Below are positions 1 to 14,100 of a DNA stretch of 64,000 nt, piece after piece. The stretch comes from Cruorifilaria tuberocauda (Eukaryota > Nematoda > Chromadorea > Rhabditida > Onchocercidae): the NCBI GenBank assembly GCA_013365365.1, contig JABVXU010000194.1:33758-97757 (forward strand), written 5' to 3'. The position numbers were made by a program, and so were the translations under genes. Numbering within the stretch: position 1 is the first letter of the stretch; each line of letters starts with the position of its first letter. The notes under the pieces are model-generated. The model was not told the origin of the DNA. It saw only the letters and a program-made list of their open reading frames with translations, and made no database searches.

Positions 1-1035
1 AGATGGGGAAAGTGAACATGAATTCGATTACTCTCATCTTCAAACACCCATTTATCATCTGACACTCTTTTAAATTCATTTAAATATAATATTTCTTTCA
101 TTGATTAGCGACAAATTTGTTCCCTAAAAAACATTGTATAACTTTAACTCTAAAGTTCACTCCAATTACAGGTGACGTCATCGCTCATTCACAATGTTTA
201 CAGCGAAAGGGAGGAATAGTGACAGCTTTGCGGAAAATATCATGTTAACATCTCTTCCGCCTCGCTCACAGAAAGTATGATATTAGTTTGGAGGTGAGAA
301 GAAATCAATAATTCAAAATTAGTCACTGAAATGAGTGATGAACTACTACTGAACAACCCAACCAATTTATTGGCAATCATTCTTATTACTTTGTTGTTTT
401 CTAAAAATCAGGAGAAGAGAATTTCTCTGCTCGTAGCTTTCTTCCATATCACACTCCGTCTCTCTAATTAACAGGAATTCCAAATTAGATTTCAGTTTTT
501 GTAGACAAAAGCAATTAGTATACGATAAACTAATACAGTTTTAGAACTCAAAATCTTCTTTCTTCATTTAAATATAAATTTTCATTCTATTAGACTGATT
601 ACCGTTGTTTTTACTGAACAAGTATCCATAGCGTTGTTAAGAATTGTTGAACAAGACGCACAGATTCTATGAGATATTTGTTGAATGTTTAAAACAAACT
701 ATCGTTTTGAAAAAAATTCTTGAATGATTTTTGAATGCTTATAATAATTATTATAGTGAGAAAACTATTGGGAATTGTACACTTCAAAGTTACAGTACTT
801 GAATAATAGTGATGGGATAACTCCTATCATATCAGATAGAAGTTAATGTAATTAATATAGTTCAAGTTTATTTTTTATGCATATCATAAGTTTCAGTTAA
901 GTTCAAAAAATTTTAACAAAATCAGTTTCAATATTTTATAATATTCGAATATACCACATCATTTCCCTTCTTCTGCATTCCAACTCATGTTAAAGACGGT
1001 AGTCTACACAAAATAAACACTTCTGATACTTCTGT
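1..1035. other. Intergenic, downstream of ataxin-10
   Basis: No exon chain could be built here. The stretch is mostly AT-rich, with one less AT-rich island around 160-280 that contains a full palindromic CRE (see separate entry). It is the 3' flank of the ataxin-10 gene and may carry a promoter for a gene lying outside the window. Confidence 0.5.
173..180. promoter_or_regulatory. Consensus CRE palindrome
   Basis: The octamer TGACGTCA is the full consensus site for CREB/ATF bZIP factors. It sits in a locally GC-richer stretch in otherwise AT-rich sequence, which fits a promoter. The target gene is not visible in the window. One octamer is expected by chance about once per 65 kb, less often in AT-rich DNA. 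Confidence 0.35.
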
Positions 1036-4000
1036 TTATGGTATTGGTTTAAGTCGAATCTTCTTTGTTTTCTGGTCGTATACTGCACATAAACCTAATT
1101 CTCTCAACAAACTATCTCGTTCAATGATTGCTGACGGTTCCTATAATAGGAATGAAAACTGTTGGGAATTATGAAATTTCAACAAATTTAAATTTAAATT
1201 TAAATTTAATTTAAACAATTTAAATTTTGCTATTTATATGCATATATACAAGTAGAGAAGTGTGGACTATAAAGCTAACCTCTGAAAGTTGAGCAAGTCG
1301 TAACTGATTTGGTGGATAACCTAAAACTAAATATCGCAAAGCGGCAATCGCATAGAGTCTCTGAAATAGCATTACTTATGAACTTTTTTTGATCACTGCA
1401 CTTCGCGAAGTTTTATCCGTCATAGTTTGTTACAGGTAGAGCGGAAACATTATATTTAGCTGGAAAGTAAGTAAATACAGTGATCACATACCCCAACCGG
1501 ATTATGATTATCGCGTATGTACATGCAATTTAATAATAATGAAATACTATCATTCGCTCCAAAATATTCACAGTTCAAAGCATTTTTGTAACATAGAATA
1601 CCCAATAACTCCAGGCAGGACAATTTCATCCTTTCGACCAGCTTCGCATCATCAAATGTACTGAATTACCATATCTTTTGTAACTTTTAGCAAAATAAAA
1701 TGCAACATTCCATAAATGCAATGTAAGAGAGTGATACCATGAGAACAGAATATTCGGTACTTGCATGCTTAGTGCAAAACCCAAAACATCATATAGACAC
1801 TCAGTTGAATTAAGAATAAAAAAGGATAACCTTAAAGCTATAGCGAAATTACAGACACAGCTTACACTAGCTGCATTCCTTTTTAGGAGCTTGATTTCAG
1901 GTCGATCGATGAATTTTCCTCGGGATTTGGAAGTGTATGCTTGACTTTGGTACTTCGAGTATTCATAGTGCAATATCTGAAAGTTTTTAAAACATAAAAC
2001 AACTAAATAAATAATCTAATGAATAAAAAACACTAAGAGAAAGTGAGACTAAATTTCCGTTCTTATTGAAAGTTTATCATGAAAAAGTTTACCAGCATTT
2101 CTCAAAAACCTTCCAAAAGCTAGCTCTGTTCCAAAATTTTAATCTCGTTCACTCTATTTGATTCAAATCCATGTATGCGTAATGTATTAAAATAACATAG
2201 ATCTATTTGCTGATAGAAAGCAAACCCCCTCAATTATATGAAGAATCAATTTTGCAGTTGCTGTATCCACTTTAAATAATGATTGATACAGCTCCATCGA
2301 AACCAATTCCAAAACCATTTCAAGGAAAACGTAGATGCGGAAAATATTATTAAAGTCATCCATTCCACTGTATCCTTCCATTTTACCAACCTTTTCAAAA
2401 GTGCCAAATTTCATTAGTGCCTTCTCCAGAAATGTTACTATACATTTTACATTTCCAGCAGCAAGCTAAAATAAAAATATGCTCGTGCTTCAATGATTTG
2501 AAGATACAGTAACATTATTAAATTACAAGAAAAGCCCACGAAATCTTATATATTCTGGGCGAAAATAAGATCATTAGTGGATATAATATAAAAGTAATGA
2601 GGATAAAAACTAACTTTAATACTGCAACCTTCTTTACCAAATACTATCATAGTGTGGATAATGTCAATAAATGTATCAATAGAAGAAGACCCAAAGATTT
2701 CACCATAAACATAGAGAAAGTCATTATTAAGTTCCAAATACTTCGTAAATATTGCTAATAACCAGGACCTGTAGTAATAATTTTTTTAAAAGATTAAAAG
2801 AATTATAAACATAATGATCGGTTTCTAAACTTGTTTCCAAGTATTTCACAAACATCACTTTCCAAAAAAAGTAGTAATCCCACTTATAACTAATAAATTA
2901 TGAACTGTTTATAGAAATTTCTAAAGGTATCAATATGTGGGTCAAAGTTATCATAATTAACCTTTTATCATAAGCTTTTGTGAGTGCATCACAATTTTGA
3001 GATTCACTACTACTCCTTGACGACGTATTCACTTCATTACTCTCTAATCTAAAAAATCATGATAAACAATATAAAACATAAATTAGGTGAAATTATATAA
3101 TGAACCTTAAAATAAAGATTTTATATTTCCACTATCAGGAAAATTAATTAACGCGCATACTTTTTTATATCACGACAAACTTGATTCCATAAGACGCTAC
3201 ATTCAAATGCGATTTGATAGTACATCTCTAGAAAGGCATGCTATGAAATATGCAGAGAGCTCGAAATTCTTGAAAATGAAATAAAATTTAACTACATATA
3301 ATACACATAATAAATTTCATGAGAAATTAAATTATGGAATGATGAAATAGATGAACTTATCTCATCCAAAAGCAAGCATTTACATTCCTCGAACTTTTCT
3401 CAGATTTTATAATTATTAAAACAAATAGATTCTGATTTTAGCCACAATTTTAAATTTTAAATATGGGACCCCAGATAAAATAATTGCGATAAATTATTAC
3501 GGCCATTCTCAGGCTTTGAAAAATTAATCACTGCAGCAAACGCTTCGTTTTGTAGCCAATCCAATTTCAAAACCGCTCGTAGACAACCCTCTAAATACTC
3601 ATCGGCACATGAACGAAGCCTGAAGTAAAATACATTAAGATCATTTGGCAAAATAATTCTTGGAAAAATTTTTTATTAAATGAATTCAATTAATGCTGCA
3701 TCTAACGCTTTAAAGAGCTAGCGATTTTTATTCCTTTAACAGTTAATGATTGAATAAAATAAATATAGCTCAAATCTCAAACTTCCATCCAAAAAAATAA
3801 ACATAATTTGTAGCATCATCAAGCAGAGCAAGTAAACAATAAATTCCGCTGCTTATACATTTTAAATGATGTAATGCCCATGATGACTTTCCCCGTATCT
3901 ATCCAAAAATTTCCACATTATCCAATACTGAACTTCAAATCCCATCAACTTGCACTACCTCTAATCAAGCAAAAAGAACTATTACTCTGAACATCAATAA

Positions 4001-4386
4001 CTTACTTTTGCGAACAATTTGACGCGTTTACGAGACATCGCATCAACAGTTTGCGGTCTTTCTTTTCTTCAACACTTACTTCGAAATTTGCACCAGACTG
4101 GCAGTTTTTTAAAACAGCCTCAAATATTGACCGCATGAACGAATGAAGCTCTTCTACTTTAAAACAATCCAAATATGAACCAAAAGCACTCATCATAGTA
4201 CACCGATGAAACGACCTGAACCATTCAATATTCAGCTCCTTCGCTCCTTTATCAGTGATGTCCACAAATTTTTCCTCGCACATGGAACAACCTGAAAAAT
4301 ATAACTTCAGTCCTGCCAATAATAAACTATCGTAGTCGCCAGATCCATGGTTTCATTTCAAAACCAAATTTGTTTGAGACATCCAT
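1036..4386 (-). CDS. ATXN10: Ataxin-10 homologue, about 8-9 exons
   Basis: Armadillo-type helical protein of the ataxin-10 family, a cytoplasmic protein linked in vertebrates to neuronal survival and cytokinesis. The C-terminal half is decisive. The exon near 1640-1490 reads LLGILCYKN, then a stretch ending in DNHNPVG. The exon at about 1361-1280 holds YAIAALRYLVLG. The last exon, about 1139-1036, has ERDSLLRELGL and KKIRLKPIP before TAA. These align in order with the human C-terminus (LIGNLCYKN, NPF, YAIRNL, ASLLKK-GF, KLILK). Upstream helical exons lie at about 4291-4006, 3619-3467, 3050-2968, 2768-2615, 2466-2190 and 1976-1865. The proposed first exon (ATG at 4386, donor at 4364) is phase-compatible but weak. 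Several donors are GTTAG-type. Middle-exon boundaries are approximate. Confidence 0.8.
1170..1228. repeat. AAATTT tandem repeat
   Basis: A run of near-perfect AAATTT/TTTAAA hexamers lies in the last intron of the ataxin-10 gene. It is a simple-sequence repeat and a likely length polymorphism. Confidence 0.7.
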
Positions 4387-5123
4387 ATTCAGATCGCAAA
4401 CGCTAGTGCAGAAGAAAGCACTTCCAGGACTCAAAATTCCAAAAACAATCCAAAAAATTTTCTTTATTAGTCAAGTTCACAAGAAATTTAATTTGCACAA
4501 ATTTTCTATGATTTCATATCTCATTTTTTCTCGAATTTTTATTAAAATCATATGATCAATCAATCTTCCTATCCCCTGTTCGTAATTCTTGAGTGTAAAG
4601 TAGTTATGTTACTGTTTCATAGTAAATGAGTCAACTTTCCTTATAGTTTATGCGATTTTCTATGAAAACATAATCACTGAATGATAAGAAGCAAAAAAAC
4701 GACAAGTTAGGTTACACAAATCTCACATCTTTTCTCTGATAGCTATGAATAACATGAAAAGATTAATTTTTCGATGCCTTCATATGCTTCCTATTCTTAA
4801 ATCCAAAACTAAATAGTAAGTGAACAGAGAAAAATGCAAAACTGAGGAATTGGGATATGTTGTTGCAACAACAATTTTACTATGCAAAATAAAACTGCAT
4901 GCTAGTTTATTTGATATCAAAATAAAATAATCAAATGACTAAATGATATACAACATCAAATGAGTTGGGATCTATATCCGAAAGTAATGACCACGGGAAA
5001 GAAATAGTCAAAAACATATATATAGGTTAAAACTTTGCAAGCATAATTCTTTTTTCACCCAACAATTTTTCACCAATTCAATTTCTAGCACCAACGTGTT
5101 TATGGAATTACTGCTATGACGTC
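4387..5123. other. Gap between SCAPER stop and ataxin-10 start
   Basis: About 740 bases separate two same-strand genes. I see no coding exon. The gap must hold the SCAPER 3' UTR and the ataxin-10 promoter or a trans-splice acceptor. A two-gene operon is possible but not shown. Confidence 0.5.
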
Positions 5124-8100
5124 TTAACAACTATTGAAATACTTTATTGCACTAGACCAAAATTTCTTCGGAAATCGCGCTGGCTCCGGAAAATATTCAT
5201 CCTGAGCTGCCTAAAATTTGACTGCATTGTTTTCTTCGCATATTTTGAGAAATTTCTTAGTATTAGTATAAATTTGAATAATAAGATGGATTTAAATTCT
5301 TAACTGATTCTACTTAACGTTTAAAACAACTGTATTTTTTTTATAACAAACTCACTGAAACTGGAGAAGCTATTTTAATTTTTACTTTTGAATCGTTTTA
5401 AAATAATTCTATAATTTCATTCAAAAATGAATAGGATTTTGCGGCTGAAGCCAAAAACTAACTTCGAGATATATTGCAAAAGTTTTTGCACTGAGCGATG
5501 GCCTAATTAAATCGATTGCCATTGGATTTTGGTAGCAAATAGCAATTAGAGTTGGCATCAATATTGCCATAAGTTCACGATTTGAAAAATATGCTAATGG
5601 TAGAGAAATAAGCTGCATTAACAACGAACGTTGCCAACCAAATACACAAAACATCTATAAGAATCATGAATAGAGGTTATCAAATTTCAGATGAAACTGA
5701 TGTTATTAGCACGCAGATCTTAGATTTGTTAACACTAAAAGTATGAATCGAACTACCAATCATATAAATTAAAAAAGATACTTTTCCAGTGCGCTAAAAG
5801 TGAAACGTGCTCTTTCATATGATCACGAAAAATCCAATCTTATGACACACACTACAAACAAATAGTGCTCTACTTGTATGAATTTGATTCAGATTTCTAA
5901 AACATGCTAAATGCTTAATAAAGTTGTTTGACGAAAACTAACTTTAGCCCGTTCACTGGCAGTTGCAAAATATCCAATAACTTCAATGAGGAAATGAAGA
6001 AAATTCTTAATACGCTTTTCCGTAGCCTTCGATTTTAGCAGTTCTGTAGAAATAACTTTCTCGGTTTGAGCCACCATTGTCATAGTGATATGGATCAATC
6101 GTAAACAAAGTTCACTGTCCTCGAGACACTTCTGTAAAGAAGTAACAATTTCACAGAAAATTATAAAAAAGGATTCCAGTATTTTTTTTGCTTACTGCAT
6201 TATGAATTAGGATTTACAAGACCACTGTGACTGCAATCAAAATCCTAGCGAGGACAAGCATGTGTAAAATAATTAGCGGAAGTTTCTATCATTCGCAACA
6301 GGCGAAACCCAAACTCAATACGAACAACAGGAAGGGAGCTTATGCAAAATATTCACTAACAAAATACGTACGATTGCCTCATATGATTCCCTTTTTAAGA
6401 GCAAAAACCAGAGCTGGAAAAGCGATGTTGTCAACAGCTGAGTAACATCAATTTCTTCACGCTGATTTTCTATTGACACAACCGATACTGTGGTTATTGT
6501 AACTGATGAACTGCAGTCTGACGATATCATTGAATAAATTCGAACTGCGAGCTGTTGAATTGCTACAGGAGCTACAGTACTGTAAAAAAAAGAAAAATCT
6601 TGACCGAATTTAGATTTATACCAACTTATTATAGGATTTCAAGCCAATTCCAGCAAACTTACCTTATGAGTGGAGATTTTTCAGATGACGCTCCTTCTGC
6701 TTCATTCCTCCTTAAATCTGATATGTCAAGTTTAGTACAAAAACAGTTGACTTAAACGAAAATCTTACGAATTTACGAAACTTGCAGTGATTAAAAATAT
6801 CATTTATTGTTGTAAACACAAACTGGTCAACTTTAATCCACCAAAATAACTGAATGCGATACTATATTTGAGAAATTACAAGCATTCATATATCCCCAAC
6901 TTTTTAAAACATAAAAAATGAAAATAGAAGAACCTACTAATCTAATTCTACTTACTATTCTTACTGTCTCAAAAGTTCAAAAAATGTACTTTTTAAGACG
7001 AAGTCAAAATAGAAACATTTTCAATCCATTTGTCAACTCAGTTGCAGTAAATTAAGTTCTTTTTTATTCAGCAACTTATAGGCTATAATCTTTTTCAGCA
7101 TATAATCATAAAACCTCACTGAATGAATGTACATATAAAAAAGCTCTCGATATAAGACGAAAAATGGAAGAGCAAAGTAAATTATCTTCGCTTTTTAAAG
7201 TTGTTGGTCGAATAGGACTCGAGCGAAATCAAACAGTACGAAATACTAAAATATTTTCTGATAAAATGCATTTGTCGCCAGCCAACAAACCTTTTCTTAC
7301 ATCCAAGTAGGTAAACTGTTTCGTCAGTTTCCAAAATCATATCAATGTAGACCATAATAGGTATTACAGTCGCGTTAGAATCAAGTTGAACTGACCAAGG
7401 TAGTGCATCGATTGTTCCGGTGTGTTTGATGAGGAGTGAAAGAATATCGCCATAACCGTTCGAATGAATTAAACTAAATAATTGAAGCATCAGAAAATAA
7501 ATCGTTCTGTACTGCACTAATAAAATAGATGTGCAGCAGAAGAACTCCCTATTTAGCTAACACCAAAACTCTGATGGAAAATATCTTTACAGAATTATAC
7601 GGTTTTTTGCATTAGAACAACTCTAAATTCAATAACATAGTAATCTAGTTTCACTTGAATGGATAAAAAGTTCTCGATTATGCAACAGTTTATTAAAATT
7701 TTTTATAAAATGTAAGCAACGATATGAAAAGAATAATTGCAAAGATTAGAAAGATACGAAAATAGAACCTAAGCAACAGTTTTACGTATGTATCGTCATC
7801 TGTGATACCAAATACGACTGCACTACTTGAAATTTCCCCTTTCGCTTTTGAATACAAAGAGCCCACGATGCATAAAAACGTCGAACATAACACAACACAT
7901 TCAATTAAAAGCCGGTGAGATCCATTACTGGCTCGCATGTGCGACCTTTCTTTTAGAAATTGCCAAACCATCATATGAAAAACACAAATTACTTGAAGAA
8001 TATAATAAAATTTATATCAACTTTTAAAAATAATTCTTTGAGGGTTAATATGATAACTGAAATCAAATTTCTAATGAAATCAAAACATAATTGCAACTAC

Positions 8101-11100
8101 TATTATAAATAAGAAGAAGAAATAATTTATAAACGCATAAACGTACTTTAGATTTGATGCAATACGCGTCTAGAAGTGCAAAGATGCGATTGGAGAAAAA
8201 GAATTTCGAAGCAATGAATTTATCGATAGTAGCAAGCTCTCCAAGAGTGGATAAAGCTTTACAGTAGGTTCTATAAAAACAACAAAACAGGCATCTAGAA
8301 GCCTTTTAACCTATCTAATACAAAGATATCCTAATAAAACTACCTTAAAACTTAAACTGAGAAAAATAATTGAAAATGACAAGCTATATGCATTATGTAT
8401 ATCTCTCTGCATTTTGTGAGAAGTTTTCTAGACAAAAAATTCTACTAGCAAATGTGCTTGTACACGATTCGGAAGATGAGCGTTTGATCATTCCCTATAA
8501 AAAAATGACCTTCTCAGTGAATGCATTACACACTTGGTCTGAGATACTAGAAGAAAATTTTCATAACTTAAATAGTGCAACCTGGAAGGTATGACTGTGC
8601 TGCCATTAGCTGCACAAGATATCAGCGCCGCCAGAAGATCCATAAAATCATTCTGCACAATTGCTTTCAAGAGCATTTCACGTTTTTGCATCTGAAATTA
8701 ACGGAGATAAAATACAGAAAAATATAGAGAAAAAGTTTAAAAGCAATTAAAATTTTATGGAGATTACACAGAAAGAATTATATTCACCATTTCTGATGCA
8801 CCCCAGATTCGAAAAAAAATTAAGAAACATACCGTGTCGGATGTTCGCAATGCTCGCAGAATTTCGGATAGAGATCTTTCAAGGATGTGTAAATCAGTAC
8901 TTGGATAAACTTTATTCTGAAATGACTCCTTCATCAATCCACTGCAACGATCCTTAATTTCAGCATCTCCCAAAGTTGCTTTCAATACTTTTGCGATATC
9001 CCGAAGAGGTCGATCAATGCTGCAATGTGTGCATTTTAATTTTTACCAGAAATATACATGCACGATTATAATTTAATTTATCAATTCAAAAACTGCAATA
9101 AGCACTGTATTTAACATGCTGAATACCTTGTCTTTCCGTAAGGAGTTCGATAAACTTGAGATAAACCACTCTGTCCGATTATATTTTCATATTCTCTGGC
9201 TCTGCAAATTATGATAGAAATCTAACTTGAAGTTTGGTCTCGAAGAAAGTCATCTGTGTTCATTTTTAACCTTATCTGGATTTTCTGTCGAATACGGGTT
9301 CGACGTTTCTTGACATTCGTATTTTGTTTCGAAACTTCACTTCCGTCTTCTAAACACAACTGCCTTATTGCCTCAATACTAACATCTTCAGCATTTTGAT
9401 CTATCTGCGTTTTCTAAAAAAAACCAAATAACTAAAATATATTCAACTTCAAGCTTAAAAATCATAACTTCAAAAGTTAGTTACAAAATCGGGACTATAT
9501 TTATATGCATGAAAATCTTCTATATGAAAAAGTGTTCATAAAAAATTCAAATTTACATACCAAACAATCATAAGTTATTTTTTTGATGTCGATATTTGCC
9601 TTCGATAGATGAGAAGTGCTAAGGAAATGTGATACAATTAAAAAGTCGCTGTCTAGCTAAAATAACGAATGTGAGCACAAGTCTAGTTTGTTAACTGCGA
9701 TGTAAATTTCAAATAAAGGAATTAACAATGATTCACAAATCATGAACTAATGAACTAAGAACCTCATTATCTCTGTCCATATAAAAATATTTTCCGTTTA
9801 GAAAAACATGAACAACAAAACGAAGCAGCGTGCCATAGCTATTTGAACAATGGACTGACAGAACTACACGTCTTCCTTCATACATGCTCCTCTTCAAAAC
9901 TACTACAAAAATCAAAGCTTCTCGGAGAAAATGAAAAAAGAGCTAACTGGAGCATCACAAAGTTTGCATTTCTTTGAGCTTCTACCACCCACTACACTTT
10001 GGAATAATGAAGCATAAGGAGTTTCCGATGGTATCTGGCTAAAGTCTGCTAAAGAAATCACTGATTCCATCGGTCTGGGACTACTTAGTTCAAGAGCACG
10101 ATGTTTCACTTGTGTCAAAGTATTTTCATAACGACGACGTGTTTCTTCTTGCTGAAAGGTAACGAAATTTATTGAATTTTTTTGCAATTGCTTCTTCCAT
10201 TTTCATGCTTTGTTTTGCACTATATCGAAGCATATAATTAAATTAACAAAGAAAAAAAATACACACACACACAACGACGAAGGATGTTTTAACGTACAAA
10301 AATAAGAAAATTTGTGTATTCAAATATTTAGCACATTAAGATAAGGAAATACAAACTTTTTTCTGGATCTTTTTCATTAATCTCTCACTTTCAACAGCTT
10401 CTGTTGCTTTCTTCTCCGCAAAGCGTTCAATCAACTGTCTAAAACGTAATCAGAACTCCAGTATTAGTGATTTAAAAAGTATGGACAAATTTTTACTGCA
10501 ATAACATCTCTGTGCAGAAATCGTTACTTATTTCTTTCCCGAGCAGCTTCACTTCTTTCCCTCTCTTGTTCGTTGCGCTGTGCTTCGAGCAACTCGTGTT
10601 TCATGAATTTTTTTCGTATTTTTTCTTTTCGTTGCTGCAACGATTGAGATTATGCATACGTTCAGCCATTTTTTATTTTCACGTCAAATTATCTTTTTAT
10701 TTTCTAACATACACATGGATTTTAAAAATACAAAAAAAACAAGACTATAACATTTTCTGCGAATTTTCGGCGTTCTTCAGCTGCTGCTTCTTTAGCAGCT
10801 TTTTCCTCACTTTTCCTGGCGCGTTCATTTGCAATCGTTTGTACTCTTTGTTCCCATTCCTGACTACGAACCATAACATCATGTCGCATATTATCTGCCT
10901 CCATTGTATTGATGAACTGCACTTCCATAACCTCCAAAATACACTTTGTTCACAATCTGTTCATATTTCAGAAGCATGAAAAATTTTTCAAACATTCAGA
11001 AAATGAACATGATATGAAACAAAAACTTGAGAAAACCGGAAGTTTTGCAAAAATTTTTTTTTTTTTTTGCAAAAGTTTAAAATTTTTCCAGTACTCCCTA

Positions 11101-14100
11101 TAACTTCTTCCCACAGCTAAAAATTCTTGACATCACAATTTTAGCTAAAAATAATTAATTACTTAAAAAGTGAATAACAATGATCTCATTGAACCGTAAA
11201 AATTGCATGAAATTTATATTTTAAACCATTATCCAACCTTGACATCATCATCACGTGCTTTTTTTATTTTTTCCTCAATACTTTTTTGACGATTTTCTTC
11301 AGCCTTCGCCATACGCAATTGTAGGTGTTCACGCTTCCGCTCACTCAATTCAGCTCGCTTTCGTCGTACTTCTTCCACCTATAGCATTAATAGAATAAGA
11401 AAACTTTAATAACTCTAGATTTTAATTCTAGTTCAACAGATTAACCTTAGCTTCATAAGAAAATGCATCAACCTTATTGGACAGTTCTTTCAATCGTCGA
11501 GCTTTCTGCTCCTGCAACATTTGACGCAATTCTTCAGCTTTCTTTTGCCGTTCCTTATGCCGTTTTGTCGCATCTTCAGTTTTTCTTTAAATAAAAATTT
11601 TAAGATTCAAAAGACGGAACAGAAAATTAGAAGAATTATAAATGCATAAAATATATGTCTTACAAGTTGAAGATTTTCAACAGAATTATCAATTTACCTT
11701 TTCCTGCTCGGTGAAGATAATTTTTCATGTCTTTCAGCAAATTCTCCTGGCTTACGATAACGAGTGATTTCTCTTTCCACAATTTCACTCCAACTTATGG
11801 ATGCATATTCTTCCATTTCCTCTGCAAATTATTTCTCTAGCTTTTTTCAGTCACCATTGCTTATTCGAAATGAATTGAATAAGCAATGGTGACTAAAAAA
11901 GCTGAAGAAAGAACGAACAAAAGTAAGGATAAATAAAGGAATTATCTAAAGCAAATGAAAACAAACGTTTCCAGTTGTTGACAACATCTTGCCATGTTAG
12001 TGGAACTTTTTTGTTATTAAAAGATGCTTCCTCCACAGTTCCCTCGCATTTATGCTAAAAATGTTTCTTGCATAAAAAACATTCTGATCTTACGCTTCGC
12101 TACAAATTCAGAAGTTTAAGAACAGGTTATAATGAGGGAATTTTGTTCGAATCATAATTTCAAAGAAATCCATAACCATCATTAAAAGACTACAACGTAG
12201 CTGTAGCTGTACTGTAGCTATCATGTACTAGGACCTAACTAATTACGAACTAATTAATTCAACTTATTTATTAACAAAACAATCAAGTAAATTTAAAAAT
12301 CCACTTTTTCTAGCTGTTCCAATGTCGCAGCTTCAGCAGCAACTTGTCGCTCCAACTCATCATCAATAGAAATACTTTCTTCCTGTGATAATTTTTAGTT
12401 CATTAATTTCAACTGGAACAATTTATAAAATAAAACAAACTACTTTGTATAAAAATCAAAAAGGATAAAAGTTATTAACAATTTCGATGATTCTGCACAC
12501 AATTCAATAACATACCTCTTCGATTTCTTTCTTTAAACTTTCTTCTTCTTGTACCAACGATTCTTCCTCTTCTGTCATCGCTCTCCATGCATCGTCTACA
12601 TCTATTCCATCCGGCAGCATCAATTCGGATAATGGTGGTTCAGATCTTGAATAAACTCCTTGAATTTTTAAATGTAACATAGAGACTTAGTTTTTTTTCA
12701 ACTACCTGCTATGAACAAAATAATTTGAATTGGGATGATTAACAATCGGATCCTCTAAACGAGCGGAGATATTCTCATGCTCTTCGTCGTTTTCCGATGG
12801 TAATTCCTAAAAAAACAATCAAACAGATAGTAAATTTTCGAACAATACAGAAATGATATAAATTCTATTAATAAAGCGATAAAAAAAAAGCATAACATGT
12901 CGCTTACCTCAATGCGCTCAAAACTTGTCGGCGTAATCCGTTCCTTCATTATTCCAGCAGTCTCATCCTTTTTCAGGATTTTCTGAAGCGATGACTTTAA
13001 AAAGCAAAAAAAATTTTCTTAGATAGCAGCTAATGACCTTAAAAAAATGAGTCCCAAAATTGGAATAAAATTATCAATTGAATTAAGATAATATAACATA
13101 ATCTCTACTTCATATCAACGCTACAATAATATCAGTGGGAAATAAAATATCATAAATACCTTGCGATTTTTAAACGCTGCCGCACTACGTGAAACAGCAT
13201 CTGGATCTGCAAAATTAATGGCAGAAAGAGTAGGGACAGAACCAGCTTTGCGAGCGCTCTGCAGATCTTGCCGACGTCTTCGTTTCATCTTCTCTGCCAA
13301 ATCTGATTGATGTTTCTTCCACAATAGCTGTCGACAGTACGCTACTTTTGCCATAGACGCCTGAGAAATATTCCTTTTACTAAACTCACTTCATTTCTTT
13401 TAGAAAACAACAAATATGATATTACCAATAGCAAACTAGAAATGAATATACAACACGATTTAAAAAAAATTTTTCTAATATTACTGAATGAACTTAATCG
13501 AGAATTTATAGTAAAAGCCCATAACACACTTTTGTTTGTGGTAAATCCATCGCACATCTAGGATACATTAAGCCTCGTCCACTCGATTCCGAAAGAACTG
13601 GCGTATGGGATGATAAATTCGGAGGTCGAAGGACACCAGTTGATAAGCGCTGATAAGCATTCATAAAAGTCCTTTTTGGAGATGCCTGTGCATTTTATAT
13701 AAAAATATCAACAATTAAGTTATATATTTTTTAATTATAAATAATAAAATTTGAAACCAAACTTCGATCAAAATTTTAAACTTAAAGTAAATACCGTCAC
13801 TGCAGTACTATTTTCCCCAACTTTATTGCTAATTAGGTTAGAATCGGCTTCACCACTTTTCCGTCGCTTATGTCGAGTTGTTACTAAACGCCATCCATCA
13901 TCAACCTGGCCTTCTTCTACAACAATTATCAGGGGAATGGATTCTTATTTTCAAGATTACAAATAAGCGTTCACCACTATGAACAGCATATGCAAAAATA
14001 ATGCATATTTCCTGTGAGTTGTTTATAATTCACAAAAATTTTCAGGAACCATGGTTCTAAGCTGGATTATTAATAACAAGTTCAAAGCATGCACCATTAG

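Noticed and set aside
10512..10979. 155-codon plus-strand open frame, Phe/Ser-rich
   Set aside because: It is the antisense shadow of the Glu/Lys-rich SCAPER coiled-coil exons and shows no motif of its own.
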